A stretch of DNA of 64,000 nucleotides from Bradyrhizobium sp. JYMT SZCCT0180 (GCF_018130165.1 NZ_JAFCLZ010000005.1:186001-250000), one strand, 5' to 3'. Positions 35,737 to 45,236 are shown, numbered from the stretch's first letter. A program made the numbers and translations. Notes: generated by a model not told the origin, from the sequence alone.

Positions 35737-36774
35737 ATGCTGCTGACACGCGACCATCTGCCGGAGACGATCCCGGACATCGCCGCCCTCGATGAACTGC
35801 TGTGCCGACCGAGCCAGGCGCTGATCGACGACCTGCGCAAGGTCGACGGCGACATCATGGTTTTGGGCGTGGCGGGTAAGATGGGGCCGACGCTGGCGGG
35901 GCTTGCCAAGGCCGCCGCACCAGACCGGCGGGTGATCGGCGTCGCACGCTTCAGCGATCCTGGTGTCAAGGACTGGCTGCAGGCCCGCGGCGTCGAAACG
36001 ATCAATTGCGACCTGCTCGATGAGGCCGCAATCAAGGCGCTGCCGAAAATTCCAAACATCATCTTCATGGCCGGGCGCAAATTCGGCGCCGAAGGCGATC
36101 TGTCGCTGACCTGGGCGATGAATTCGCACGTCCCGGCTCTGGTGGCCCAGGCCTTTGCCGGTTCGCGGATCGTGGCGTTCTCGACCGGCTGCGTCTATCC
36201 CTTCGTGCCTGTGAGCGGCAAAGGCGCCGACGAGGACCTTGCGCCAAATCCGCCCGGCGAATACGCGCAATCCTGCGTCGGGCGCGAGCGCATGTTCGAA
36301 TATTTCTCGCGCAAGCATTCGACGCCCGGCCGGCTGTTCCGGCTGAACTACGCGATCGACATGCGCTACGGCGTGTTGCACGACATTGCGAGCAAGGTGC
36401 TGCAGGGCAAGCCGATCGACGTCAGCCTCGGCCATGTCAATTTCATCTGGCAGGGCGATGCGTCCTCGCAGGCGCTGCGCTGCCTTGCACATTGCGACGC
36501 GCCGACCTCGCCGATCAATGTCAGCGGCCACGAAATTCTCGCGGTACGCGATCTCGCCGCGAAATTCGGCCAGCGGTTTGGAATTGCGCCCGTCATCACC
36601 GGCAAGGAAGAGCCGACGGCATGGCTGACCAACACGTCGCAAGCCGTAAGTTTGTTCGGCCTGCCGGTTGTCGATACCGATCAGCTGATCCGCTGGACCG
36701 CCGACTGGGTGTCGCGGTCGATGCCGAGCCTCGGCAAGCCCACCAAATATGAGGTGCGCGATGGCCGGTACTGA
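35737..36774 (+). CDS. NAD-dependent epimerase/dehydratase-like protein with altered active site
   Basis: Extended short-chain dehydrogenase-like protein of 345 residues. The nucleotide-binding motif GVAGKMG (GxxGxxG) lies at 44-50 and the FSTGCVYPF region at 148-156 supplies the usual serine/threonine. The catalytic YxxxK is YAQSC (Tyr176, Cys180), so the lysine is missing. It may still bind nucleotide but use different chemistry, or act on a different substrate. It overlaps the next gene by 14 bases. The family includes UDP-sugar epimerases, but the transport context suggests a small-molecule reaction. Confidence 0.8.
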   Translation: MLLTRDHLPETIPDIAALDELLCRPSQALIDDLRKVDGDIMVLGVAGKMGPTLAGLAKAAAPDRRVIGVARFSDPGVKDWLQARGVETINCDLLDEAAIKALPKIPNIIFMAGRKFGAEGDLSLTWAMNSHVPALVAQAFAGSRIVAFSTGCVYPFVPVSGKGADEDLAPNPPGEYAQSCVGRERMFEYFSRKHSTPGRLFRLNYAIDMRYGVLHDIASKVLQGKPIDVSLGHVNFIWQGDASSQALRCLAHCDAPTSPINVSGHEILAVRDLAAKFGQRFGIAPVITGKEEPTAWLTNTSQAVSLFGLPVVDTDQLIRWTADWVSRSMPSLGKPTKYEVRDGRY

Positions 36775-37585
36775 ACATTTCGAGCTCATCGAACTCGGCG
36801 TCGGCGATGCGCCGGCTGGATTGCTGTTGTCGACGGAGGCGCACTGGAACCAGAACGAGGCCGACTGGCGGTTTTTCCTGAGCAAAGGAATCGTGCTCGG
36901 CGTGCGTGACGGCAAGCAACTGGTCGCGACCGCGGCGCTATTGCCCTACTCCGCCGACAACGCCTGGATCAGCATGGTGCTGGTGACCGCGAGCTGGCGC
37001 CGCCGCCGTGTCGCGACCCGGCTGGTCGACGCCTGCCTCAGCGCTGCGACAAAGCGCGGCCTCACCACCTGGCTCGACGCGACGCCTGATGGAGCCAACG
37101 TCTATGGCCCGCTCGGCTTCACACCGACGCTGCAATTGCGGCGGCTGCGGCTGGAAGCCCCGAAAGGCGTCAGCGCAGCGCAATCACTACCGACCTGCAG
37201 CGTCGCCGATTTCATCGCGCGCGATGTCAGCGCCATGGGATTCGAACGCGGCGCTCTGCTGACCGAGTTCGGCGGTCGCGCCGATTCCCGCATGGTATCA
37301 TCGGGCAACGCCGTTGCCCTGGTCCGTGACGGCCGCACCGCGCGTCACATCGGACCGGTCTTTGCCGAGACCCACGACAGCGCGCTGACCCTGGTCGACG
37401 CCATCGTGCGGTCCGAGCAAGGCCCGTGGCTGCTCGACGCCGTGCATTCGCAGGAGGATTTCCTGCGCGGCCTCACCGACACCGGCTGGACCATCGAGCG
37501 GCCGTTCCAGCGCATGCGGTTCGGCCGCGCCACCATGCTGGCCGGGGAACTGCCGTTCGCGGTCGCCGGCCCGGAATTTGGATAG
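36761..37585 (+). CDS. GNAT-family N-acetyltransferase
   Basis: Protein of 274 residues. The acetyl-CoA-binding motif A is VTASWRRRRVATRLVDACL near residues 73-92, followed by a second half (RMVSSGNAVALVRDGRTARH and beyond) that may be a degenerate second GNAT-like or ligand domain. The ATG at 36761 overlaps the epimerase gene. It is in the TetR-controlled operon, so it probably acetylates the imported compound or an intermediate; substrate unknown. Confidence 0.82.
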   Translation: MAGTEHFELIELGVGDAPAGLLLSTEAHWNQNEADWRFFLSKGIVLGVRDGKQLVATAALLPYSADNAWISMVLVTASWRRRRVATRLVDACLSAATKRGLTTWLDATPDGANVYGPLGFTPTLQLRRLRLEAPKGVSAAQSLPTCSVADFIARDVSAMGFERGALLTEFGGRADSRMVSSGNAVALVRDGRTARHIGPVFAETHDSALTLVDAIVRSEQGPWLLDAVHSQEDFLRGLTDTGWTIERPFQRMRFGRATMLAGELPFAVAGPEFG

Positions 37586-37593
37586 GGATTTTC

Positions 37594-38649
37594 ATGCACC
37601 ACAGCGAAATCAAATCCGAGGTACGAAAACTGATCGCCGACGGCACGGTGATCCCCGCGCATCCGCTGGCGCTCGATGCCAACCGCGCGCTCGACACCCG
37701 GCACCAGCGCGCTCTGTCGCGCTACTACATCGATTCCGGCGCTGGCGGCCTTGCGGTCGGCGTGCATACCACGCAGTTCGCGATCCGCGATGTCGGACTC
37801 TACAAGCCCGTGCTGGAACTGGCGGCGCGGACCGCGGCCGACTGGACCAGGCGGCCGCTCGCGATGGTCGCGGGCCTCGCAGGTCCGACGCAGCAAGCGA
37901 CGGCGGAGGCGCAGATTGCGCGCGGCATCGGCTATCACGCAGGCCTGCTCAGCCTTGCCGCGATGAAATCTGCTTCCGAAGACGAGATCATCGCACATTG
38001 CGAGGCGGTGGCGCGCGAGATCCCGCTGGTCGGATTCTACCTGCAGCCCGCGGTCGGCGGCGTCATTCTGAGCGCAAACTTCTGGCGGCGCTTTGCAGCG
38101 ATCGACAATGTCATCGCGATCAAGATCGCGCCGTTCAACCGCTACCGCACCCTCGACGTCTTGCGCGGCGTCGCCGCCGCCGGCGCGCTCGACCGCGTCG
38201 CGCTCTATACCGGCAATGACGACCACATCCTGCTCGACCTGATGCTGCCGTTCGACTTGCGCGACAAGGGCGTTACCACCCGCACTTACTTCAAGGGCGG
38301 GCTGCTCGGCCACTGGTCGGTGTGGACGGCGGCCGCGATCAAGCAGTTCGAAATGTGCAAGGCCGCGCGCGGCAAGGACGCCGTGCCCGCGGACCTGTTG
38401 GCACTCGACGCCCGCGTCACCGATTGCAACAGCGCGTTCTTTGACGTCGCCAATAATTTCCACGGCTGCATCGCCGGCTGCCATGAAATCCTGCGGCGGC
38501 AGGGGCTGATGCAGGGGCTGTGGTGCCTCGATCCGGCCGAGGGGCTGAGCCCCGGCCAGATGCAGGAGATCGACCGCGTCTGCCGCGAGCACGCCGATCT
38601 TTCCGACGACGGCTTCGTCGCCGACCATTTGCAGAAATGGCTGGCATGA
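37594..38649 (+). CDS. DapA-like pyruvate aldolase/lyase family protein (DHDPS superfamily)
   Basis: TIM-barrel Schiff-base enzyme of 351 residues. The catalytic lysine is Lys177 (AIKIAPFNRY) and the conserved tyrosine is Tyr149 in GFYLQPAVGG, where DapA has YNxP. The N-terminal glycine motif GAGGLAVGVHTTQ replaces the usual GTTGE. It is longer than DapA (about 290 residues). Likely reaction: aldol cleavage or condensation with pyruvate or a related keto acid in breakdown of the imported compound. It overlaps the ATPase gene by four bases. Part of the TetR operon. Confidence 0.83.
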   Translation: MHHSEIKSEVRKLIADGTVIPAHPLALDANRALDTRHQRALSRYYIDSGAGGLAVGVHTTQFAIRDVGLYKPVLELAARTAADWTRRPLAMVAGLAGPTQQATAEAQIARGIGYHAGLLSLAAMKSASEDEIIAHCEAVAREIPLVGFYLQPAVGGVILSANFWRRFAAIDNVIAIKIAPFNRYRTLDVLRGVAAAGALDRVALYTGNDDHILLDLMLPFDLRDKGVTTRTYFKGGLLGHWSVWTAAAIKQFEMCKAARGKDAVPADLLALDARVTDCNSAFFDVANNFHGCIAGCHEILRRQGLMQGLWCLDPAEGLSPGQMQEIDRVCREHADLSDDGFVADHLQKWLA

Positions 38650-39425
38650 CGGCGGAAGAGCCCTTCATCAGCCTGCGCAACGTCCGCAAGGTCTACCGGT
38701 CGAAAGGTACCGAGTTTCTGGCTGTCTCCGACGTCACCATGGACGTCAGCGAGGGCGAGCTGGTCTCGCTGGTCGGACCGTCCGGCTGCGGCAAGACCAC
38801 GGTGCTGAAGATTCTGGCCGGGCTGCACGAGGCCGACGGCGGCACCATCAAGATCGGCAATACCAAAACCCCGTTCGATCCCGCGCGCGACATCGGCATG
38901 GTGTTCCAGCAGGCGTTGCTGCTGAAGTGGCGGACCATTCTCGACAACGTGCTGCTGCCGGCCGAAATCGTCGGCCTGCCGATGAAGGCTGCGCGCGCCA
39001 GAGCCCGCGATCTGCTCAATCTCGTCGGCCTTGCCGGCTACGAGGACAAATATCCGCAGCAACTGTCCGGCGGCATGCAGCAGCGCACCGCGATCGCACG
39101 CGCGTTCATCCACGATCCCAAACTGATCCTGATGGACGAGCCGTTCGGCGCGCTGGACGCCCTGACCCGCGAACAGATGAATCTCGAAATGCTGCGGATC
39201 TGGCGCGAGAGCGGCAAGACGATCATCTTCGTGACCCACAGCATCCAGGAAGCCGTGTTCCTCGCCTCGCATTGCGCGGTGCTGACCGCAGGTCCGGCGC
39301 GAATGGCGGAGTATTTTCCGATCGAGCTGCCGTTTCCGCGTGATCTGCCGATCAAGACCACGGACGAGTTCGGCGCCTATGCGCGGCGGATTTACGGGAG
39401 TTTGGGGATGGGGCCGAGCGGCTGA
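38646..39425 (+). CDS. ABC transporter ATP-binding protein (SsuB/TauB type)
   Basis: ATPase of 259 residues with Walker A GPSGCGKTT, Q-loop VFQQALLLKW, signature PQQLSGGMQQRTAIARA and Walker B LILMDEPFGALD. It completes the importer formed by the divergent NMT1-type binding protein and the permease at 34951. The ATG is embedded in the aldolase stop (ATGA). Followed by a hairpin repeat. Confidence 0.92.
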   Translation: MTAEEPFISLRNVRKVYRSKGTEFLAVSDVTMDVSEGELVSLVGPSGCGKTTVLKILAGLHEADGGTIKIGNTKTPFDPARDIGMVFQQALLLKWRTILDNVLLPAEIVGLPMKAARARARDLLNLVGLAGYEDKYPQQLSGGMQQRTAIARAFIHDPKLILMDEPFGALDALTREQMNLEMLRIWRESGKTIIFVTHSIQEAVFLASHCAVLTAGPARMAEYFPIELPFPRDLPIKTTDEFGAYARRIYGSLGMGPSG

Positions 39426-39426
39426 G

Positions 39427-39459
39427 CCGTCATTGCGAGCCAACGGGTCGCAATGACGG
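39427..39459. repeat. Hairpin repeat between convergent operons (family D)
   Basis: Perfect 12-base arms CCGTCATTGCGA / TCGCAATGACGG with a 9-base loop. This short element resembles CGTCATTGCGAGC repeats seen between genes in Bradyrhizobium; it can terminate both operons. Confidence 0.75.
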
Positions 39460-39463
39460 GCCG

Positions 39464-40567
39464 TTACTCATACGACACCGGCCCGGTATCTCGATAGGCC
39501 CAGCAGCTTTCGCGCGGCAGCGACACCGGGGTCTCGGTGCCGACCTGATGCCGGGCGGCGGTGCCAAGTTCGACCACCTCCAGCCGGCGGCCGAACAATT
39601 CGATGCCGTAAGCCGTTTGCGTGCCCTGATAGCGGCGGTCGAGCACGCGGGCCGGAAATGTGTTGGCGCCGTTGTGCTGGCCGATCGTGATGTTCTCCGG
39701 CCGGAGTGCGATGCGCACCTTTTCGTCCGGTCCCAGCGAATGCAGCAACGCCACCTCGCCGCGGCGTCCGTCGCCGAAATCGACCGTGCCAAATTCGCCG
39801 TTGCGCGACACCAGCGTGCCCGGAAGTTCGTTGGTGGCGCCGGTGAAATTGGCGACGAACAGATCCGCCGGCCGGTTATAGATCGCGTCCGGCGTATCCA
39901 TCTGCAAAAGCTTGCCGTCGCGCATCACGCCGATGCGGTCGCCGAGCACCACGGCTTCGGCCTGGTCGTGGGTTACGTACAACGCCGTCATACCGGTCTG
40001 CTTCAGGATCACGCGCAGATCGTCGCGCAAACGTAGCCGCAGCTTGGCGTCGAGATTCGACAACGGCTCGTCGAGCAGCAGCAATTGCGGCCGGTAGACG
40101 ATGCTGCGCGCCAAGGCGACGCGCTGCATCTGGCCGCCGGACAGTGCGACCACCGGGCGCTCGGCATATTCCGACAGGCCGACCAATTCGAGCGCTTCAT
40201 CGACCTTGCGGCGGGCGTCGGCGCGCGAGATTTTGCGATGCTTGAGCGGATAGACCACGTTCTGCCGCACCGTCATATGCGGCCACACCGCATAGGACTG
40301 GAACACCATGCCGAGTTCGCGCAGGCGCGGCGGCACGAGAATGCCGTTAGCGGGCGCCGACACGATCCGACCGGCGATACTGATCTCGCCGTCGGTTGGG
40401 TGCTCCAGCCCCGCCACGCATCGCAGCGTCGTGGTCTTGCCGCAACCGGACGGACCGAGCAGCACCACGATCTCGCCGGCCGGCACGGCGAAGCTGACGC
40501 CGTCGATCGCCGGGCGGCCGACCGCAAACTGCTTGCGCAGGTCTCTTACCTCGAGTGTCGCCGTCAT
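39464..40567 (-). CDS. ABC transporter ATP-binding protein (PotA/FbpC type)
   Basis: ATPase of 367 residues with Walker A GPSGCGKTTTLR, signature ALSGGQMQRVALARSI, Walker B LLLLDEPLSNLD and a C-terminal regulatory OB-like domain (about 240-367) as in iron, polyamine and 2-aminoethylphosphonate importers. Last gene of a three-gene operon (permease, binding protein, ATPase). Substrate unknown. Confidence 0.92.
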   Translation of the reverse strand: MTATLEVRDLRKQFAVGRPAIDGVSFAVPAGEIVVLLGPSGCGKTTTLRCVAGLEHPTDGEISIAGRIVSAPANGILVPPRLRELGMVFQSYAVWPHMTVRQNVVYPLKHRKISRADARRKVDEALELVGLSEYAERPVVALSGGQMQRVALARSIVYRPQLLLLDEPLSNLDAKLRLRLRDDLRVILKQTGMTALYVTHDQAEAVVLGDRIGVMRDGKLLQMDTPDAIYNRPADLFVANFTGATNELPGTLVSRNGEFGTVDFGDGRRGEVALLHSLGPDEKVRIALRPENITIGQHNGANTFPARVLDRRYQGTQTAYGIELFGRRLEVVELGTAARHQVGTETPVSLPRESCWAYRDTGPVSYE

Positions 40568-40595
40568 GAAGAAGCCCGCGTCATGCGTAGATCGC

Positions 40596-41627
40596 TCACT
40601 GGCGGTGACCGTAGGTCTTGTCCCATTCCGCCACCCATGGCTCGTGCAGCTTGACGTATTCGTCGAACTTGGGAAACCAGACCTTGACCACCTTGGGATC
40701 GAAGCCTTCGGGGTAGACCGGCGCCACCTTGAGCGAGGTCAGATTGCCGAGCTCCTTGATCATGAAGGTTTGCCCCTCCTTCGACAGGCACCAGTTCAGG
40801 AACAGCTTTGCGGCATTTGGATTGGCGGCGGTCTTGGGAATTCCCGTGGCGTAGGGATTGACCGGCGCGCCTTCGGGCGGGAAGAAAATCTTGATCGGCG
40901 CGCCGTCCTTCTGCTTCGGATAGATCGCATTGTAGAGCAGCGGTCCCATCGCCACCTCGCCGCGCACCAGCGAGTCCGACATCGGCGCGCCTGACGGATA
41001 AAGGATCGGACGGGTCGCCGCCTGCTTGGCCCAATAGTCTTCCCCCAGCACCTGGCGCTCGAACATCACGCGGGTCCAGGTGGTGCCGCCGGACCGGGCG
41101 AACACCTGCCCGGTCTGCTTGTCGTATTCCTTCTTGGTCAGATCCATCCACGACTTCGGCGGATTCTTGACCAGTTCAGTGTTGTAGGCGATCGACCACA
41201 CCAGGGTCACGCGCGGCCATAGTTTGGGAGAAATCAGCGAATCCGGGTTGTAATCCCCAGCATTCGGCGGCGCGTAGTCCTGGAACAGATCGGCCAAAGG
41301 CTGCATCAGCGCGCGATCGGAATGATCGACCACGTCGGCGATCAGCTTGCCGGCAGCGGCCTCGGTCTTGACGCGGGTGATGAGCTGGCCGCCCGGCGCG
41401 CGCACCATCTCGACCTTGATCTCCGGAAAACGTTTCTGGAACTCCTTGATCACCTGCTGCTCGACCTCGGCGAAATTCGCCGTGTAGAACACCAGTTTCC
41501 CCTCCTTCTTCGCCGCCGCGATCAGTTCGGGCGAACCGAACTCCTGCGCCTGCGATGGTGCGCCCCACAGGATGCCGAGACCGGCGACGCCAGCCAGCGC
41601 CATTTTGGTGAAGATCCGTCTATGCAT
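40596..41627 (-). CDS. ABC transporter extracellular solute-binding protein (FbpA/AfuA-like)
   Basis: Periplasmic protein of 343 residues. The signal peptide (MALAGVAGLGILWGAPSQAQ) is plain and GGGAGGA precedes the ATG at 41627. The SBP_bac_8-like fold includes GKLVFYTANFAEVEQQVIKE and LLYNAIYPKQKDGA. The double tyrosine that binds ferric iron in FbpA is not clearly visible, so the ligand may be another compound, such as a phosphonate or polyamine; unresolved. Confidence 0.9.
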   Translation of the reverse strand: MHRRIFTKMALAGVAGLGILWGAPSQAQEFGSPELIAAAKKEGKLVFYTANFAEVEQQVIKEFQKRFPEIKVEMVRAPGGQLITRVKTEAAAGKLIADVVDHSDRALMQPLADLFQDYAPPNAGDYNPDSLISPKLWPRVTLVWSIAYNTELVKNPPKSWMDLTKKEYDKQTGQVFARSGGTTWTRVMFERQVLGEDYWAKQAATRPILYPSGAPMSDSLVRGEVAMGPLLYNAIYPKQKDGAPIKIFFPPEGAPVNPYATGIPKTAANPNAAKLFLNWCLSKEGQTFMIKELGNLTSLKVAPVYPEGFDPKVVKVWFPKFDEYVKLHEPWVAEWDKTYGHRQ

Positions 41628-41647
41628 AGCAATCCTCCCTCAAGTTT

Positions 41648-43384
41648 TTATCCGGTGCGGGCGACGCCGCTCTGCGTCGCCTCGCGCGACAGCCAGTTGG
41701 CACCGCCGATGAGAACGCCGAGCAAAACCGTCTGCACCAGGCTGAATGCGGCGGTCTTGCCGAGATTTCCGCCTTCGTAATAGTCGAGCAGCAGCACCGA
41801 CATCACCATGGTGTTGCTGGTGTAGAGAAACAGCGACGAGCCGAGTTCGCGGATCGCCAGCACGAACAACAGCGTCATCGACGCGATCACGCCGGGCCGC
41901 GCCAACGGCAGCACGATGGTCCGTATGGTGGCGAACATGCCCCTGCCGCAGACCCAGGCGGCCTCTTCCAACTCGCGATGGATCTGCATGAACGAGGTCG
42001 ACAACGCCTTGACGGTGTCGGGCATGAAGCGCGCGATGAACGCCAGCGCCAGGATCCAGATCGTGCCGTAGAGGCCGCCGGGAATCCCGATCCAGGCCCA
42101 TAAATAAGCGACGCCGACCACGAGGCCGGGAATCGCGACCGGCACCGTCGAGATCAGGTCGATCCAGCGCCGCCCAGTGACCTGTGTGCGGTGAATGGTG
42201 TAGCCGATCGCAAACGCCAGCGCGCCGCCGACAACCGCCGTGATCACGCCGACCTCGACCGCATTGTAGATCGACCGCAGCGTCAGCGGATTGTCGAAAA
42301 TGCTGTTGAAATGCACCATCGAGTATTGGCGCATGTCGAACAGGCTACTGACGTCGCGGATGAACATGAACTTGCGGAACGCCGCCACGATCAACGCGAG
42401 CAGCGGCAGCACCACCACGATCAGGAGATAGACGATACCGATGGCGAAGGTGAACCAGCGCCAGCGCCCGAGATCGAGGCTGCGCGGGCGGAACGCCTTG
42501 CCGGCCACCGTCGTGTAGCTGCGGCCGCTGAGCACCCTGTTCTGCAGGAACACCAGCGCGCCGGTCACGACCATCAGGATGATCGCAACCGCGGCAGCCG
42601 TGTTGTAGAGCGGCGGCGACCAGTTGGTGAGCTTGAAGATGTATGTCGTCAATAGCGCCAGATTGGTCGACGACCCCAGCACCGCCGGAATGCCGTAGAT
42701 GCCGAGCATCACGATGAACGACAGCAGCATGCCAGAGATGATCGCCGGCATGATCAGCGGGAACGTCACCGAGAACAATGTCGCGAACGCACTGGCGCCG
42801 GAGATTTCGGCGGCCTCTTCCAGGCTCGGGTCCATGTTGCGCAGTGCCGAAGAGGTGAACATGTACACATACGGCGCGTAATAGATGCCGAACACGAACA
42901 CCAGGCCCCACAGCGAATAGAAATCAACGCGCCAGTCGAGCCCGATCCATTTGAACATGGTGTTGATCAGGCCGGTCTTGGGTGAGCCGAGGATCGCCCA
43001 TGCCACGCCCGCGACCAGCGGCGGCGCAAACAATGGCAGGATGCTGGCGGCGGCGATAAAGCCCTTGAACGGCGTGTTGGTGCGCACCACGATCCAGGAA
43101 AACAGCAGCCCGATTACGACCGCGATCGCGGTGCCGCCGCCGCAGGCGATCAATGTGTTGACCAGCGCCTCCCCGACATTGGGATTCGCCAGCACCACCA
43201 GAAAATTCGCGATCGAAAGATGGCGCAGGCTGATGCCCTCGACCACCGGGTTGGTGTCGGTGAGCGCCCCCAGCAGCAGCATCAGGATCGGATAGATGAC
43301 GAGAAAGCCGAGAATGACCAGCAGGAGCACAACCCACAGGTTGGCCCACACGCGCTGACGCACCCCCTCACTCGCGCTACGCAT
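41648..43384 (-). CDS. ABC transporter permease, fused double permease (FbpB type)
   Basis: Inner-membrane protein of 578 residues holding two copies of the permease module, as in FbpB-type importers. The first EAA loop is near LEEAAEISGASAFATLFSVT, the second near LEEAAWVCGRGMFATIRTIV, and each half has about six membrane segments. The ATG at 43384 is preferred over an upstream TTG at 43468, since residues before it are low-complexity and charged. It is the first gene of the operon, 20 bases before the binding protein. Confidence 0.9.
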   Translation of the reverse strand: MRSASEGVRQRVWANLWVVLLLVILGFLVIYPILMLLLGALTDTNPVVEGISLRHLSIANFLVVLANPNVGEALVNTLIACGGGTAIAVVIGLLFSWIVVRTNTPFKGFIAAASILPLFAPPLVAGVAWAILGSPKTGLINTMFKWIGLDWRVDFYSLWGLVFVFGIYYAPYVYMFTSSALRNMDPSLEEAAEISGASAFATLFSVTFPLIMPAIISGMLLSFIVMLGIYGIPAVLGSSTNLALLTTYIFKLTNWSPPLYNTAAAVAIILMVVTGALVFLQNRVLSGRSYTTVAGKAFRPRSLDLGRWRWFTFAIGIVYLLIVVVLPLLALIVAAFRKFMFIRDVSSLFDMRQYSMVHFNSIFDNPLTLRSIYNAVEVGVITAVVGGALAFAIGYTIHRTQVTGRRWIDLISTVPVAIPGLVVGVAYLWAWIGIPGGLYGTIWILALAFIARFMPDTVKALSTSFMQIHRELEEAAWVCGRGMFATIRTIVLPLARPGVIASMTLLFVLAIRELGSSLFLYTSNTMVMSVLLLDYYEGGNLGKTAAFSLVQTVLLGVLIGGANWLSREATQSGVARTG

Positions 43385-43653
43385 CGCTTCGCCGCGCCGG
43401 CTCGCCTGTCCGTCCAAAGCGCTTCCCCTTGGCCTGCGACCGTCCGTTTTCGGATCTTGCGCCCACAATGCGCGGCGAGCCTAGTCGATCGGACGGCGGC
43501 CGGGAAGTAGCAGAAAGTCGGCGGCTCAAAATGCCGCGGAAGCCCGCCTTCGCATACGCATCATGCAACGGCGTGCCTGTGGAACATCTCGCGTCCGTAG
43601 TACACGCCCCTTAAGGCCGTTACCCGCGCCGGCTGTGGAGAACCCCGATCTCG

Positions 43654-45048
43654 ATGTCAGAAGTTGCGACCGCCAAGCCGCCTGCCACGCCCGGTATCGA
43701 CGGCTTGCCGCCGGAACTCCGGCGCTGGGCGGTCGCGGCGATCTTTACCGCGCTGGCGCTGGCTTCGCTCGACACGGCGATTGCCAACATCGCGCTGCCC
43801 GCCATCGCCGCCGACCTCCATGTCAGCCCGGCTGATGTGGTCTGGGTCGTCAACGTCTATCAGATCGCACTGGTGGCGACGCTGCTGCCGCTCGGCGCGC
43901 TCGGCGAAATCGTCGGCCATCAGCGCATCTATATCGGCGGCCTGTTGCTGTTCACAATTGCCTCGATCGGCTGCGCGTTAGCGTGGTCGCTGCCCAGTCT
44001 GGTGGCAGCGCGGGCGCTGCAGGGGCTCGGCGCCAGCGGCATCATGGCGGTGAATGCGGCGCTGGTCCGCTACGTCTACCCGACCCATATGCTGGGCCGC
44101 GGTTTTGGTCACAACGCGCTGGTGGTCGGCACCGCCTTCACGCTTGGACCGACGATCGCATCCGGCATTCTGGCGCTGGGTCCCTGGCCGTGGCTGTTTG
44201 CGATCAACGTTCCGTTCGGCCTGATCGCGGTGTGGATCGGACTAAAGACGCTGCCGCCGACGCCACGCGCGACGCACGCATTCGATTTTGCGAGCGCGGC
44301 GCTGACCACAGGCTGCCTCGGCCTCTTCATCATCGGGATCGGAAGTGCGGCACACGGCGCGCCACCGGCGCTGGTAACGGCCGAACTGGTCGGCGCCATC
44401 ATCCTCGGCTGGATCATGATGCGGCGGCAGGCGGATCACCCGGCGCCGATGCTGCCTATCGATTTGTTCCGACGGCCGATGTTTGCGCTATCGGCGGCGA
44501 CGTCGGTGTGCACCTTTGCGGTTCAGGGCATCGCCTTCGTCTCACTGCCGTTCTATTTCGAAGACGTGCTGATGCGCACCCAGGTCGAGACCGGTTTCTT
44601 CATGACGCCGTGGCCGCTGGTGGTCGCGATCATGGCGCCGATCGGCGGCCGGCTGTCCGACCGCTATCCCGTCGGCATACTCGGCGGCATTGGCCTCGCC
44701 TTGCTCTGTGCGGGAATGGTGTTGCTGGCGACGCTGCCGGCGGACCCCGGCGTCGCCAACATCGTCTGGCGCATGGTGGTGTGCGGGATCGGATTCGGAT
44801 TCTTTCAAACGCCGAATTTGCGCGCGCTGATGTCGAGCGCGCTGTCGCATCGCAGCGGCAGCGCCAGCAGCATCGTCGCGACCGCACGGCTGACCGGGCA
44901 AACGCTCGGCGCGGCGTTCGCCGCACTGTGCTTTGCGCTCGGCGGCCACGATGGCGCGACGCTTGCTTTGGCACTCGGCGCCGGATTTGCCGCGCTCGGA
45001 TGCGTGATGAGTTTCCTGCGCCTGGTGGTGAGCGCGCCGCAAGATTGA
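43654..45048 (+). CDS. MFS transporter, DHA2-like drug exporter family
   Basis: Integral membrane transporter of 464 residues with about 12-14 hydrophobic segments. DHA2 hallmarks include LDTAIANIALPAIAADL at the first helix and the GALGEIVGHQRIYIGGLLLF motif-A region. Likely a proton-driven exporter of drugs or metabolites. The ATG at 43654 begins MSEVATAKPPATPG. It diverges from the FbpABC-type operon; no regulator is adjacent. Confidence 0.88.
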   Translation: MSEVATAKPPATPGIDGLPPELRRWAVAAIFTALALASLDTAIANIALPAIAADLHVSPADVVWVVNVYQIALVATLLPLGALGEIVGHQRIYIGGLLLFTIASIGCALAWSLPSLVAARALQGLGASGIMAVNAALVRYVYPTHMLGRGFGHNALVVGTAFTLGPTIASGILALGPWPWLFAINVPFGLIAVWIGLKTLPPTPRATHAFDFASAALTTGCLGLFIIGIGSAAHGAPPALVTAELVGAIILGWIMMRRQADHPAPMLPIDLFRRPMFALSAATSVCTFAVQGIAFVSLPFYFEDVLMRTQVETGFFMTPWPLVVAIMAPIGGRLSDRYPVGILGGIGLALLCAGMVLLATLPADPGVANIVWRMVVCGIGFGFFQTPNLRALMSSALSHRSGSASSIVATARLTGQTLGAAFAALCFALGGHDGATLALALGAGFAALGCVMSFLRLVVSAPQD

Positions 45049-45220
45049 TGGAGGGAATGTGCCTACAAGGCAGGCAAACCCGAGCGGAGCATCGCGAACA
45101 TGACGGCCATGTGGCGCCCCTGCCCCCACGAAACCCCGGTCCGTCAATTTTCTTCCGCGCTGCAAACGCATTTTCTTGATTTGAACTATTCCAGATTGCG
45201 GTCCAGTGTCCCCGCCGGGT

Positions 45221-45236
45221 TCAATTGATGAATTGA
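45221..45236. promoter_or_regulatory. Palindrome upstream of the Ior-type operon
   Basis: TCAATTGATGAATTGA: 6-base arms around GATG, 18 bases before the iorA start codon and just before the ribosome site (CAGGGGA). A possible operator; regulator unknown. Confidence 0.4.

Noticed and set aside
40596..41627. Calling the FbpA-like binding protein an iron binder
   Set aside because: The paired tyrosines that hold ferric iron are not clearly present, so the substrate is left open.
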